NCBI GenBank assembly: GCA_018662075.1
Contig: JABJGX010000053.1
Coordinates: 1-32,616 of the forward strand
Direction: 5' to 3'
Length of the DNA: 32,616 bases
From: Candidatus Peregrinibacteria bacterium
Lineage (GTDB): Bacteria > Patescibacteriota > Gracilibacteria > Peribacterales > Peribacteraceae
The position numbers and the translations under genes are program-made. Shown one piece after another: positions 22,784-29,810 of this stretch. The notes below the pieces were generated by a model. That model was not told the origin of the DNA and searched no databases. It saw only the letters and a list, made by a program, of their open reading frames with translations. The first letter of the stretch is position 1. Each line of letters starts with the position of its first letter.

Positions 22784-25267
22784 TTACCCAATACGTCTGA
22801 GGATCTCTCGGTCTACAAATTCTCTCTGACGACCGTACGTAAGGCGGCTGAGCTGTTTGAATGCTTCCGCTGCCTGTTCATCTTTGATGTATGTGGTATC
22901 AAGCCATGGACGTGGAACTTCGATAGAGAACGGACGACTAGGCTGTCCACCGTTACTCAGCTTCATGGATCCCATAAAGGCATCTGCATTGACAAGGTCT
23001 TGCTCAGAAAATACTGGAGCCATCTCTTTGACACAGACTTCTGCATCCTGTGGTCCAATCTTATAGAACATCATCGTTCCGATGTTTCCAAAGATAGCTC
23101 CTTTCAGGCTAACAGACCCAGAGGTCTTACTGTCCTTCTCTAGCTGGTCGATGTACTGGTGCGCAAGGATAAGTCCTAGGCGGTACTTACGAGCCTCAGA
23201 AAGAATAGATTCGATAGAAGGTGTCACAAAGTTTTGGAATTCATCGATATACATAAAGAAGTCTCGACGTTCCTCTGAGGCTTCACGCTGCCTTCTCATT
23301 GCAGCAACCTGGATCTTACTCACCGCAATCATACCAAGGAGCTGAGCGTTAATATCACCGATAAGTCCTTTCGATAGGTTCATGAGAAGAATCTTTCCTT
23401 CGCTCATACATTTCGAGACGTCGAATGCAGACTTGGTCTGACCAACAATATTTCGGATAAGAGCATTGGTGTAAAATTGTCCAAACTTGGCTGCGAAGTA
23501 GGGGATCATCTCTGCCTTTTCACGCTGACCAGTTTGTGCCATCTGCTTTTCCCAGAACGAACGAACGATAGGGTTTTTTAATTTCGAAACTTTGTGCTTC
23601 TGCCATTCATCGTCAGTAAAGAGTTTTACAAGGTCTGTAATGGCACCACCCTCCTCTTCATCTGCCATAAGGGTAAGGCAACCGTTTCGGAAGTAGTCCT
23701 GGATTCGTGGTCCAAAGATCTCTTCACCAAACATCTTCACCATCATATTCATAGCATCAAGCGCGACAAGGTCTTGCTCTTCAGGACCACTGGCCTCAAG
23801 CATATTTAACCCCATTGGACGCTCTGTGTCGGCTGGGTTAAAGTAGATAACATCATCGGCACGTTCGCGTGGAATGTAGGGAAGAAGGTCTTCAATAAGC
23901 GATCCATGAGGGTCAATAACACAGACCCCTTTTCCATTGTGAAAGTCCTGCCTAGCCATCAATTGAATAATCGATGACTTACCAGTACCTGTTTGTCCAA
24001 TAATGTAGAAGTGACGGAATCGGTCTTCGTTGTTCATAAAGATCTTTTTCTTATCACCACGGTAGGTGTTGTTTCCAAGGTATAGACCATCCTTTTCGAG
24101 GTCTTTAGGCGCAGGGGCAGTTTTAAACTTTTGCCACTTGATCATATCGATCTTGTTGTACTTAATGTTTGGCAGATGGAAGAAGCTTGAAAGCTCCGTC
24201 GTTCCAATCAGCATCTTTGGGTACATCAGCATTTGCCTGAGTGTTCGACGCGGAGTTCGACGCACAAATCGCTTTACAATACTTGCCTTACGCGACATCT
24301 GTGGAGTTCTGAGTCCATTACCACGAACGCTATCATACTGAGCAAATGAAGTGAGGATTCCTGTCAGGACGTTCTGTGCTTTTGTTTGCGTTTCAGCAGA
24401 GCCAAGTGCACGGATAGTACAGTAGTATCCTGGGTTGGTTGCTTTCTCATCGAGCATCTTACTGCGCTCCTCCTGGACCTGTGTCACACGGCTCCCTGTA
24501 GACTCGCTATCTTGAAGATTAACAACTTCAGACGCTTCAGATGATGTTAGAAGAGAGAAGAATGCACTCATCCATGTGATAGGGTTGTACCATTTTGCCT
24601 GTGTCTTTTTTGGGTTGATCATTTGTAAAGCAGCTTTCTGGAGCTTTTTTTGCCAGCCACCTGCTGCTGGACGAATAACGAATTGGACTGCGGCACCTTC
24701 ATCGACACTCAGTTTAGAAAAGGCATTCGCAATAGCATTCAATGGGTCTGTCTTTAGCTCTTCATAGGTACGGAAAGAGAATGAAAAATCTTCAGTTGGC
24801 ACTAATGTTTCTGCTGCAACAAATGAGTCTTCAGTGAAAATATTATAGTCTTCTACTTCATTAATAATGACATCAGGATAAAATGATGTCAGTTGTTTCT
24901 CGACAAGGTGCGCAATGCGTTTTGGACAGACAAAGAAGAAGAGGATCTCTCCTCCGAGAGCTGCGTACTCTACAGAGATAAAGTTTTGCCCTTTAAAGTG
25001 TCGAGTAATACTACTGTTGTAGATTCCATACAAAGACTGATACAAATGGTCCATAACGCCGATCACCTCTTTAAAGTCTTCTCCTGAGGAGAACTGTTCC
25101 GATGTAGCCTCTTTATCATCTTTCCCTTCCTTCTTTGGAACAAGAACCTGAAGGAATACTATTTCCTCTTCTCGTTTCCTATCCTCTTTTGCGCGCATAA
25201 AAATTGCACTCAGGTACAACAGTACGCCGAGGAGAAGAATGCCGGATATAAAGAGAAGTAGTTCCAT
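22784..25267 (-). CDS. Membrane-anchored VirD4/TraD-like DNA-transfer ATPase
   Basis: From the ATG at 25267 the protein has 827 residues. One membrane helix lies at about 2-25 (MELLLFISGILLLGVLLYLS). A large N-terminal domain (30-400) resembles the uncharacterised front part common in CPR homologues. The ATPase core has Walker A IIGQTGTGKSS near 425, Walker B VCVIDPHGSL near 450, YIDEFQNFV and a sensor-like LAHQYIDQL. The family moves DNA or protein through envelope channels (type IV secretion coupling proteins, HerA/FtsK clan). No other secretion gene is here. The start is set by TATAAT at 25283-25288; a longer start at 25294 would span it. It lies 60 nt after a receiver-domain gene. Confidence 0.85.
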   Translation of the reverse strand: MELLLFISGILLLGVLLYLSAIFMRAKEDRKREEEIVFLQVLVPKKEGKDDKEATSEQFSSGEDFKEVIGVMDHLYQSLYGIYNSSITRHFKGQNFISVEYAALGGEILFFFVCPKRIAHLVEKQLTSFYPDVIINEVEDYNIFTEDSFVAAETLVPTEDFSFSFRTYEELKTDPLNAIANAFSKLSVDEGAAVQFVIRPAAGGWQKKLQKAALQMINPKKTQAKWYNPITWMSAFFSLLTSSEASEVVNLQDSESTGSRVTQVQEERSKMLDEKATNPGYYCTIRALGSAETQTKAQNVLTGILTSFAQYDSVRGNGLRTPQMSRKASIVKRFVRRTPRRTLRQMLMYPKMLIGTTELSSFFHLPNIKYNKIDMIKWQKFKTAPAPKDLEKDGLYLGNNTYRGDKKKIFMNNEDRFRHFYIIGQTGTGKSSIIQLMARQDFHNGKGVCVIDPHGSLIEDLLPYIPRERADDVIYFNPADTERPMGLNMLEASGPEEQDLVALDAMNMMVKMFGEEIFGPRIQDYFRNGCLTLMADEEEGGAITDLVKLFTDDEWQKHKVSKLKNPIVRSFWEKQMAQTGQREKAEMIPYFAAKFGQFYTNALIRNIVGQTKSAFDVSKCMSEGKILLMNLSKGLIGDINAQLLGMIAVSKIQVAAMRRQREASEERRDFFMYIDEFQNFVTPSIESILSEARKYRLGLILAHQYIDQLEKDSKTSGSVSLKGAIFGNIGTMMFYKIGPQDAEVCVKEMAPVFSEQDLVNADAFMGSMKLSNGGQPSRPFSIEVPRPWLDTTYIKDEQAAEAFKQLSRLTYGRQREFVDREILRRIG

Positions 25268-25282
25268 TGGAGGTATCGTATC

Positions 25283-25291
25283 ATTATACCA
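25283..25291 (-). promoter_or_regulatory. Extended -10 promoter of the ATPase gene
   Basis: On the minus strand TGG then TATAAT (25288-25283), 15 nt before the ATG at 25267. No convincing -35. Expected leader is about 8-9 nt. Confidence 0.5.
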
Positions 25292-25327
25292 CAAAACATC
25301 TTATCTATTCTATGCTTTCTTTCGCTA

Positions 25328-25732
25328 TTATGCAGCACCATCTTGCTTCTCACCAAAGTATTGTTTTGCCTTTAGCAAGGTCTCGACCATCTCAAGAAGT
25401 TTGTGGATCGTCATTTCACTCTTAATAAAGTAGTCATCAGCACCAAGCTCTAGTCCAAGAGATTTATATTTGTCATCTTGGAAGTTTGTCAGCATGATAA
25501 CAGGGAACTTACGAGCAGCCTTTGGATAGCGCTCAAGTACACCAAATCCATCAAGGATAGGCATATTGATATCAAGAATCAGGATGTCTGGTTCCTTATT
25601 TTGGATCTCTGCAATGGCCTCTTCTCCATTTTCTGCTGTACGAATATTGTATCCACTAATATTGAATTTTTTCATATAGACCTCACGGAGAACCGCGTCA
25701 TCTTCAGCAATAAGGATATATGTATTAGCCAT
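25328..25732 (-). CDS. Single-domain response regulator (CheY-like receiver)
   Basis: The 134-residue protein is a receiver domain with no output domain. The acidic pocket is E10/D11/D12 (LIAEDDA), the phosphorylated residue D54 (LILDINMP), the switch Thr T82 (VIMLTNF) and the invariant Lys K104 (DDYFIKSE). The C-terminal helix ends LLKAKQYFGEKQDG. Such proteins relay signals by binding partners, for example motors or pili. No histidine kinase is in the window. The start at 25732 is set by its promoter; longer readings run into the promoter and the tsf terminator. It lies just upstream of the ATPase gene on the same strand, so the two may be linked in function. Confidence 0.92.
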   Translation of the reverse strand: MANTYILIAEDDAVLREVYMKKFNISGYNIRTAENGEEAIAEIQNKEPDILILDINMPILDGFGVLERYPKAARKFPVIMLTNFQDDKYKSLGLELGADDYFIKSEMTIHKLLEMVETLLKAKQYFGEKQDGAA

Positions 25733-25739
25733 ACCAATT

Positions 25740-25768
25740 ACTATAGCGTATTTTACAGTGTTTGTAAA
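25740..25768 (-). promoter_or_regulatory. Leaderless promoter of the receiver gene
   Basis: On the minus strand TTTACA (25768-25763), 17-nt spacer, TATAGT (25745-25740). The -10 ends 7 nt before the ATG, so the mRNA should begin at the start codon. This is the clearest leaderless example in the window. Confidence 0.75.
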
Positions 25769-25807
25769 CTTCTCTATACATCTTATAGTACTATTTTGGC
25801 TCTGCAT

Positions 25808-25850
25808 AAACAAAAAACCGATTTTCAGAGTAGGAATTCTGAAAACCGGT
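25808..25850 (-). terminator. Terminator of the rpsB-tsf operon
   Basis: A 13-position stem (25817-25829 with 25838-25850, one mismatch) around an 8-nt loop. On the minus strand it is followed by TTTTTTGTTT. Confidence 0.9.
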
Positions 25851-25868
25851 CTAGTGTAAAATTCTTAA

Positions 25869-26642
25869 TTAAACAGCCAATCGTGCATATGCTGTCACGG
25901 TTGCTTCACCAAGGAACTTTTCGACAGTTGTACCTGGTTCTTTGACGAATTCCTGAGAGATAAGGGCATTATCCTCGCGGAATTTCTTCTCTTTACCCAT
26001 CATAATCTTCTCCATGATTTCCGCAGGCTTTCCTTCTTTGGCAAGTTGCTCTTCCCAGATTGCCTTTTCTCTCTTAACGTCATCTTCAGATACTTCTGCA
26101 GGAGTAACGTAGAGAGGGTTCATAGCCGCTGCGTGCATTGCAACATCACGTGCAATTTCTGGAGTACCAGCAGATAGTCCAACAATTACTCCAATCTTTC
26201 CGTTACTGTGAACATATACTCCAGCAACTGCAGACTCCTTGAGTTCTACTTCTCCAAGAGAAATATTTTCACCAAGCTTCTGAACCATTGCAGGAAGTAG
26301 CTCTGCAGCAACTGTCTTTGCATTGTCTTCACCTCCACTAAGGAGTGCATCAGCAATAGACTGTCCAAGATTCTTAAAGTTATCATCACGAGCAACGAAG
26401 TCTGTTTCACAGTCGAGTCTGATCATTGCAGCTTTTCCATCACTTTCAGCAGTAAATACTAGTCCTTCTGTCTGCTCGCGATCTGCTTTCTTTGCAGCAG
26501 CAGATGCACCCTTTGTGCGAAGGATATCAATTGCCATTTCTTCATCACCGTTTGCCTCCTCAAGAGCATTCTTACACTGCATCATAGAAACGCCAGTTCG
26601 AGCACGGAGGGAAGCAACAGCCTTTGCGTCAATGTTAGTCAT
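25869..26642 (-). CDS. tsf: Elongation factor Ts
   Basis: The 257-residue protein starts MTNIDAKAVASLRARTGVSM with the N-terminal UBA-like domain (MMQCKNALEEANGDEEMAIDILR). The EF-Tu contact motif TDFVARDDNF follows (family: TDFVAxNxxF). The dimerisation domain then carries GVIVGLSAGTPEIARDVAMHAAAMNPLYVT. EF-Ts recharges EF-Tu by nucleotide exchange. It follows rpsB by a 49-nt spacer with no G on the mRNA strand and ends at a strong terminator. The usual pyrH and frr do not follow. Confidence 0.97.
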   Translation of the reverse strand: MTNIDAKAVASLRARTGVSMMQCKNALEEANGDEEMAIDILRTKGASAAAKKADREQTEGLVFTAESDGKAAMIRLDCETDFVARDDNFKNLGQSIADALLSGGEDNAKTVAAELLPAMVQKLGENISLGEVELKESAVAGVYVHSNGKIGVIVGLSAGTPEIARDVAMHAAAMNPLYVTPAEVSEDDVKREKAIWEEQLAKEGKPAEIMEKIMMGKEKKFREDNALISQEFVKEPGTTVEKFLGEATVTAYARLAV

Positions 26643-26691
26643 AGTGTTAGGGGGTAGGAATTAGGGGGTAGGAGTAGGGTTAGGGTTAGGG
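26643..26691. repeat. Telomere-like TTAGGG repeat in the rpsB-tsf spacer
   Basis: The plus strand holds three perfect TTAGGG-type units (AGGGTTAGGGTTAGGG) beside two degenerate units with GGGGG runs, and no C in the whole 49 nt. On the mRNA it reads as CCCTAA units without any G. The plus (template) strand could fold into a G-quadruplex. Confidence 0.75.
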
Positions 26692-27405
26692 TTACTCCTC
26701 AGTCTCTTTAACGTCTTTCTTCTGTGCAGGAGCGCTTCCGCCCATTGCTTCAAGAACAGTATTCATAATAAGTTCGATAGATTTTACAGCATCGTCATTC
26801 GCAGGAATGAATTCTGTAAAGAGGTCTGGGTCTGCATTCGTATCGCAGATACCATACACAGGGATCTTCAATTTCTTAGCTTCCAAAACAGCAACATGGT
26901 CACGAACAGCATCGATAATAAATACTGCATCTGGCGGACCACTCATAGTCGATACTCCACCAAGAGCGGTGTCGAGCTTCATGAGGTCTTTACGAAGTGC
27001 AGTCTGTTCTTTCTTTGTATACTTTTCGATCTCTCCAGTTTTGAATGAATTCTGAAGGTCGATGTAGTACTTAATACGTTTTTTAATGGTTCCCCAGTTA
27101 GTCAGAAGACCTGGAATCCACTTCTTTGTAACAATTGGCTGAGCGAGTGCATCGCTAAACATTTCGATGTAAGGAATACTCTGCTGCTTTGTAGAAATAA
27201 AGAGGATAGTCTTACCTTCTTTCTGCATCTTAGAAAGAAGGTCACAGACAGTGTTGAGCTTCTCCTTTGTTTGCTCTAGATCAAAAATGTGAACATTATT
27301 ACGCATGCAGTAGATGTACTTAGCCATCTTTGGGTTCCACTTGGACCTAGGGTGACCAAGATGACATGCAGCTGCCATAAGGTCTTTTTCAGTAATAGTA
27401 GACAT
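26692..27405 (-). CDS. rpsB: Small ribosomal subunit protein uS2
   Basis: The 237-residue protein begins MSTITEKDLMAAACHLGHPR; the family's GxHfGH is here CHLGHPRSKWNPKMAKYIY. Then come NNVHIFDLEQTKEKL, TILFISTKQQS, WIPGLLTNWGTIK and PDAVFIIDAVRDHVAVLEAKKLKIPVYGICDTNADPDLFTEFIPANDDA, the conserved second half of uS2. uS2 joins the 30S subunit late, near uS1. The C-terminus is a short acidic/Lys tail. It is the first gene of the rpsB-tsf operon, behind a structured leader and a 30-nt G-free stretch. Confidence 0.98.
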   Translation of the reverse strand: MSTITEKDLMAAACHLGHPRSKWNPKMAKYIYCMRNNVHIFDLEQTKEKLNTVCDLLSKMQKEGKTILFISTKQQSIPYIEMFSDALAQPIVTKKWIPGLLTNWGTIKKRIKYYIDLQNSFKTGEIEKYTKKEQTALRKDLMKLDTALGGVSTMSGPPDAVFIIDAVRDHVAVLEAKKLKIPVYGICDTNADPDLFTEFIPANDDAVKSIELIMNTVLEAMGGSAPAQKKDVKETEE

Positions 27406-27446
27406 AAAAATAAAGTGAAATAAATGGTGATGGAATCCTTATCTTC

Positions 27447-27521
27447 CTTTTAGCGTCATATCGCCTAGGTGTGGAGGATCCGCAGAGAACTGCGTCAGGA
27501 CCACATGCGATCAACTAAAAG
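27447..27521 (-). ncRNA. Nested structured leader of the rpsB mRNA (candidate cis-regulatory RNA)
   Basis: Four stems nest concentrically. P1 pairs 27447-27453 (CTTTTAG) with 27515-27521 (CTAAAAG), P2 27460-27464 (ATCGC) with 27507-27511, P3 27470-27474 (TGTGG) with 27501-27505, and P4 27481-27485 (CGCAG) with 27490-27494, closed by an AGAA loop. All stems are perfect. The predicted transcription start near 27524 falls right at P1, so the RNA would begin with this fold. uS2-binding leaders are known in other bacteria; whether this is the same kind is inference. Confidence 0.65.
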
Positions 27522-27530
27522 TGCCAGATA

Positions 27531-27560
27531 TTTATACAGTAGAAACCCCTAATGTAGCAA
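27531..27560 (-). promoter_or_regulatory. rpsB promoter
   Basis: On the minus strand TTGCTA (27560-27555), 18-nt spacer, TATAAA (27536-27531). Confidence 0.6.
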
Positions 27561-27762
27561 GAAAAAGCACTTTAATCTTCTTTTAATCATATTGGAGTAT
27601 TTTCACTTCCCTGACTTTCCCTCAAAATATCTCGGTTTTACCTATATCTAGCCGATATCGTATTCGTAGATTTCCTATACAAACCATGACTTCGACACAC
27701 ATTCTCAGTGCTGCCAGTGACATTTGGGTGTTGCCCTACCACAATGGCCGCCCTTCATCGCC
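27561..27762 (+). promoter_or_regulatory. Divergent rpsB / 27763 intergenic remainder
   Basis: With the rpsB leader this forms the longest non-coding stretch (27406-27762). TATACA at 27676-27681 could be a -10 for the gene at 27763. A 26-codon frame from ATG 27686 ends with a TGA that overlaps the next ATG (ATGA). Because no recognised gene here ends in TGA, that frame is doubtful. Nothing else is seen apart from a CGATATCG palindrome near 27652. Confidence 0.3.
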
Positions 27763-28179
27763 ATGACCTCTAATTCAGACCAACCAAAAGATGGCAGAAT
27801 GATACGAATCCGCAAGACCCTTCAGGCTATCGGAAGGGATCTTCACGTTATTCGGAATTATACAACCAAGCGTGTTCCGCGTCAGTATCAGAAGGAATTC
27901 CAGCAGCAGATTCAAAGAGCATTCGAAGCAGGAATTGCCTATGGAGAGGTGCAAAATATTCCCCAGAACTTTCCTGTAGACGAAGCGGGGATGCTTCAAA
28001 TTGGACCATCGCTTAGAGATCATATTTTAGAGAGTCGAAAAGTATATTCGGATGTGGATCAACTGCGTGAGGTGGTGGCAGATATCTTCAATGAAAAAAC
28101 AGAAGAGCAGATCCGAAAGTTTATGCAGCCTCGCGAAGAAAAAGTTTCAGGAACCGAGTCGTTTGATATCGCAGTTTAG
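27763..28179 (+). CDS. Small helical protein of unknown function
   Basis: From ATG 27763 the product has 138 residues. The first 20 are polar; then comes a basic amphipathic region (MIRIRKTLQAIGRDLHVIRN, TTKRVPRQYQKEFQQQIQRAF) that may bind nucleic acid or membrane. The second half is acidic and helical (DHILESRKVYSDVDQLREVV, ADIFNEKTEEQIRKF). No signal peptide, Cys cluster or known motif. A TTG at 27724 would extend it by 13 residues, but the ATG is preferred. Its 3' end overlaps the glyS stop by 4 nt, convergently. No family recognised. Confidence 0.6.
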   Translation: MTSNSDQPKDGRMIRIRKTLQAIGRDLHVIRNYTTKRVPRQYQKEFQQQIQRAFEAGIAYGEVQNIPQNFPVDEAGMLQIGPSLRDHILESRKVYSDVDQLREVVADIFNEKTEEQIRKFMQPREEKVSGTESFDIAV

Positions 28180-29585
28180 CTCTTCCAGTATTCAGCGATC
28201 TCCGACCGGAGATCGGCAATCTTTACACGCTTCTGTTCCAAAGTGTCACGGTCACGGATGGTAACAGTGTCTGCAGGACCTTGGTCATCTTCTTCACCAA
28301 GTGTTCCAAAGTCGACAGTGATACAAAGAGGTGTGCCAATCTCATCTTGTCGACGGTAGCGCTTTCCAATACTTCCAGTGACATCGAAGTCTGTGACTAG
28401 GTTTGTTTCATCGAGAAGATGTTGTTGTACCTCTTTTGCCTTTGCAACGAGGTGAGGTTTCTTACTAAGAGGAAGAATGGCAATGTCGATAGGGGAGAGT
28501 CGCTTATCAAACTTCATAACAGTACGAACATCACCATTTGGAAGCTCTTCTTCTGTGTATGCCTCCAGAAGGAAGGTAAGAACTGTGCGGTCGCAACCAA
28601 AGCTTGGCTCGATAACATGTGGTAGGAACTTGTTCGTAGGATCGTCTGGGTCTGTGTACTTGAGGTCTTGCCCACTGAATTTTTCATGTTGCGAGAGGTC
28701 ATAGTCTCCACGGTCTGCAAGGCCAAAGAGCTCACCCCAGCCCCATGGGAACATATATTCAATGTCTACAGTTTGTGTACTGTAGTGACTTAGTTCGTCG
28801 TCTTCATGCTGGCGGATACGAATCTTTTCAGGGTTGATCCCGAGTCCTGTGTACCAGTTCCATACTGTATCTTTCCATTTATCAAACTGCTCTGCCTTGT
28901 CTTTTGGCTCGACGAAGTACTCAATTTCCATTTGCTCAAACTCTCGAGTGCGGAATGTAAAGTTTCCAGGAGTGATCTCGTTTCGAAAGGCTTTACCAAT
29001 CTGTCCAATACCAAACGGTAGCCTCTGTCTTCCTGTCTGAAGCACATTCTTGAAGTTTACAAAAATACCCTGTGCAGTTTCTGGTCGCATGTAAATATCT
29101 GCCCCTTCTCCTTCGATGACTCCTTGCTGTGTTTTAAACATAAGGTTGAAGTGCTTGGCTTCTGACCAGTCATTCTTTCCACACTTAGGACAGTTTACTT
29201 TTTCGGCTGCGAGCATTGGTTGTACTTGGTCGAGACTAAGCACGGCTACTGCTTCTACTCCCATCTTATTTTCGAGGAGCTTGTCTCCACGGTAACGCTC
29301 GTTACAGTTTTTACAGTCAACCAATGGATCTGCAAAAGACCCAACGTGACCACTGGCTTCCCAGACTTTCGGATTCATAAGAATAGAACTATCAAGTCCC
29401 ACCATGTCACTTCTTCTATGGACAAAGGTATTCCACCAGTTTTGCTTTACGCGATTTTTTAGCTCGACACCAAGTGGGCCGTAATCCCATGTATTAGCGA
29501 GCCCCCCATAGATATCTGATCCTGGGAAGATAAAGCCTCTGCGTTTGCAGAGAGAGACGACTTGTTCGAGGGAGGTTGCAGGCAT
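28176..29585 (-). CDS. glyS: Glycyl-tRNA synthetase (single-chain, dimeric type)
   Basis: From ATG 29585 the enzyme has 469 residues, normal for the alpha2 GlyRS (eukaryote/archaea-like form, also in many Gram-positives), not the GlyQ/GlyS tetramer. N-terminal motif: KRRGFIFPGSDIYGGLANTWDYGPLG. Cys pairs CKNC and CPKC suggest a zinc site in the inserted domain. Class II motif 2 is seen in FRNEITPGNFTFRTREFEQMEIEYF, preceded by RPETAQGIFVNF, and motif 3 in PSFGCDRTVLTFLLEAY. The C-terminal anticodon domain holds PIDIAILPLSKK and VDFGTLGEEDDQGPADTVTIRDRD. An upstream start at 29639 would translate the leader hairpin and is rejected. Confidence 0.96.
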   Translation of the reverse strand: MPATSLEQVVSLCKRRGFIFPGSDIYGGLANTWDYGPLGVELKNRVKQNWWNTFVHRRSDMVGLDSSILMNPKVWEASGHVGSFADPLVDCKNCNERYRGDKLLENKMGVEAVAVLSLDQVQPMLAAEKVNCPKCGKNDWSEAKHFNLMFKTQQGVIEGEGADIYMRPETAQGIFVNFKNVLQTGRQRLPFGIGQIGKAFRNEITPGNFTFRTREFEQMEIEYFVEPKDKAEQFDKWKDTVWNWYTGLGINPEKIRIRQHEDDELSHYSTQTVDIEYMFPWGWGELFGLADRGDYDLSQHEKFSGQDLKYTDPDDPTNKFLPHVIEPSFGCDRTVLTFLLEAYTEEELPNGDVRTVMKFDKRLSPIDIAILPLSKKPHLVAKAKEVQQHLLDETNLVTDFDVTGSIGKRYRRQDEIGTPLCITVDFGTLGEEDDQGPADTVTIRDRDTLEQKRVKIADLRSEIAEYWKS

Positions 29586-29599
29586 ATCAATAGGGTAGC

Positions 29600-29617
29600 G
29601 CGGGCATACCTGCCCGC
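29600..29617 (-). other. Perfect hairpin in the glyS leader
   Basis: GCGGGCA and TGCCCGC form a 7-bp G+C-rich stem around a 4-nt loop, ending 14 nt before the glyS ATG. It has no T-run, so it is not a terminator; it may hinder ribosome access or be a repeat or protein site. T-box landmarks were not found. Confidence 0.5.
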
Positions 29618-29664
29618 AACGCACAAAGATTAGCAGCATCGGTGGTTGTTTTCTAGACGGACTA

Positions 29665-29745
29665 TAGAAGAAATCAACGAAATCGAAGAAAACGAGGATC
29701 CTCGATTTCCTTGATTCCCTCTATTTCCTTGATTCCCTCAATTTC
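29665..29745. repeat. Imperfect palindrome with 18-nt tandem repeats
   Basis: Centred on GGATCC (29696-29701), arms of about 34 nt pair at 24 positions. The right arm continues as two identical 17-nt copies (29705-29721 and 29723-29739) and a partial third, with an 18-nt period. On the minus strand the repeat reads as six-residue units, EIEGIK EIEGIK, ending EIEDPRFLRFR and a stop; the plus strand gives the similar EINEIEENEDPRFP. It lies between the divergent glyS and prsW-like genes. Confidence 0.65.
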
Positions 29746-29792
29746 TTTATATAAATCAGCTATATTTCACACTTTCTAAATAGCCATAAATA

Positions 29793-29801
29793 TGTTATAA
29801 T
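29793..29801 (+). promoter_or_regulatory. Extended -10 promoter of the PrsW-like gene
   Basis: TGT then TATAAT (29796-29801), 9 nt before the TTG start at 29811. The -35 zone is only TTTCTA. The mRNA should start near 29808, so it is nearly leaderless with a TTG initiator. Confidence 0.55.
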
Positions 29802-29810
29802 AAGTGTGCT

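Noticed and set aside
26643..26691. True telomere or chromosome end
   Set aside because: The TTAGGG units are few, internal and inside an operon spacer; both flanks are normal coding sequence.
27686..27766. 26-codon leader frame with ATGA overlap before the gene at 27763
   Set aside because: It ends in TGA, which no recognised gene here does, and its ATG lies only 4 nt after the -10, probably not fully transcribed.
29586..29639. Longer GlyRS start at 29639
   Set aside because: The extra 18 residues are encoded by the leader hairpin and do not resemble GlyRS N-termini; MPATSLEQVV fits better.
29600..29810. T-box riboswitch for glyS
   Set aside because: No recognisable specifier loop, AGTA-like bulge or T-box antiterminator sequence and no terminator was found in the leader.
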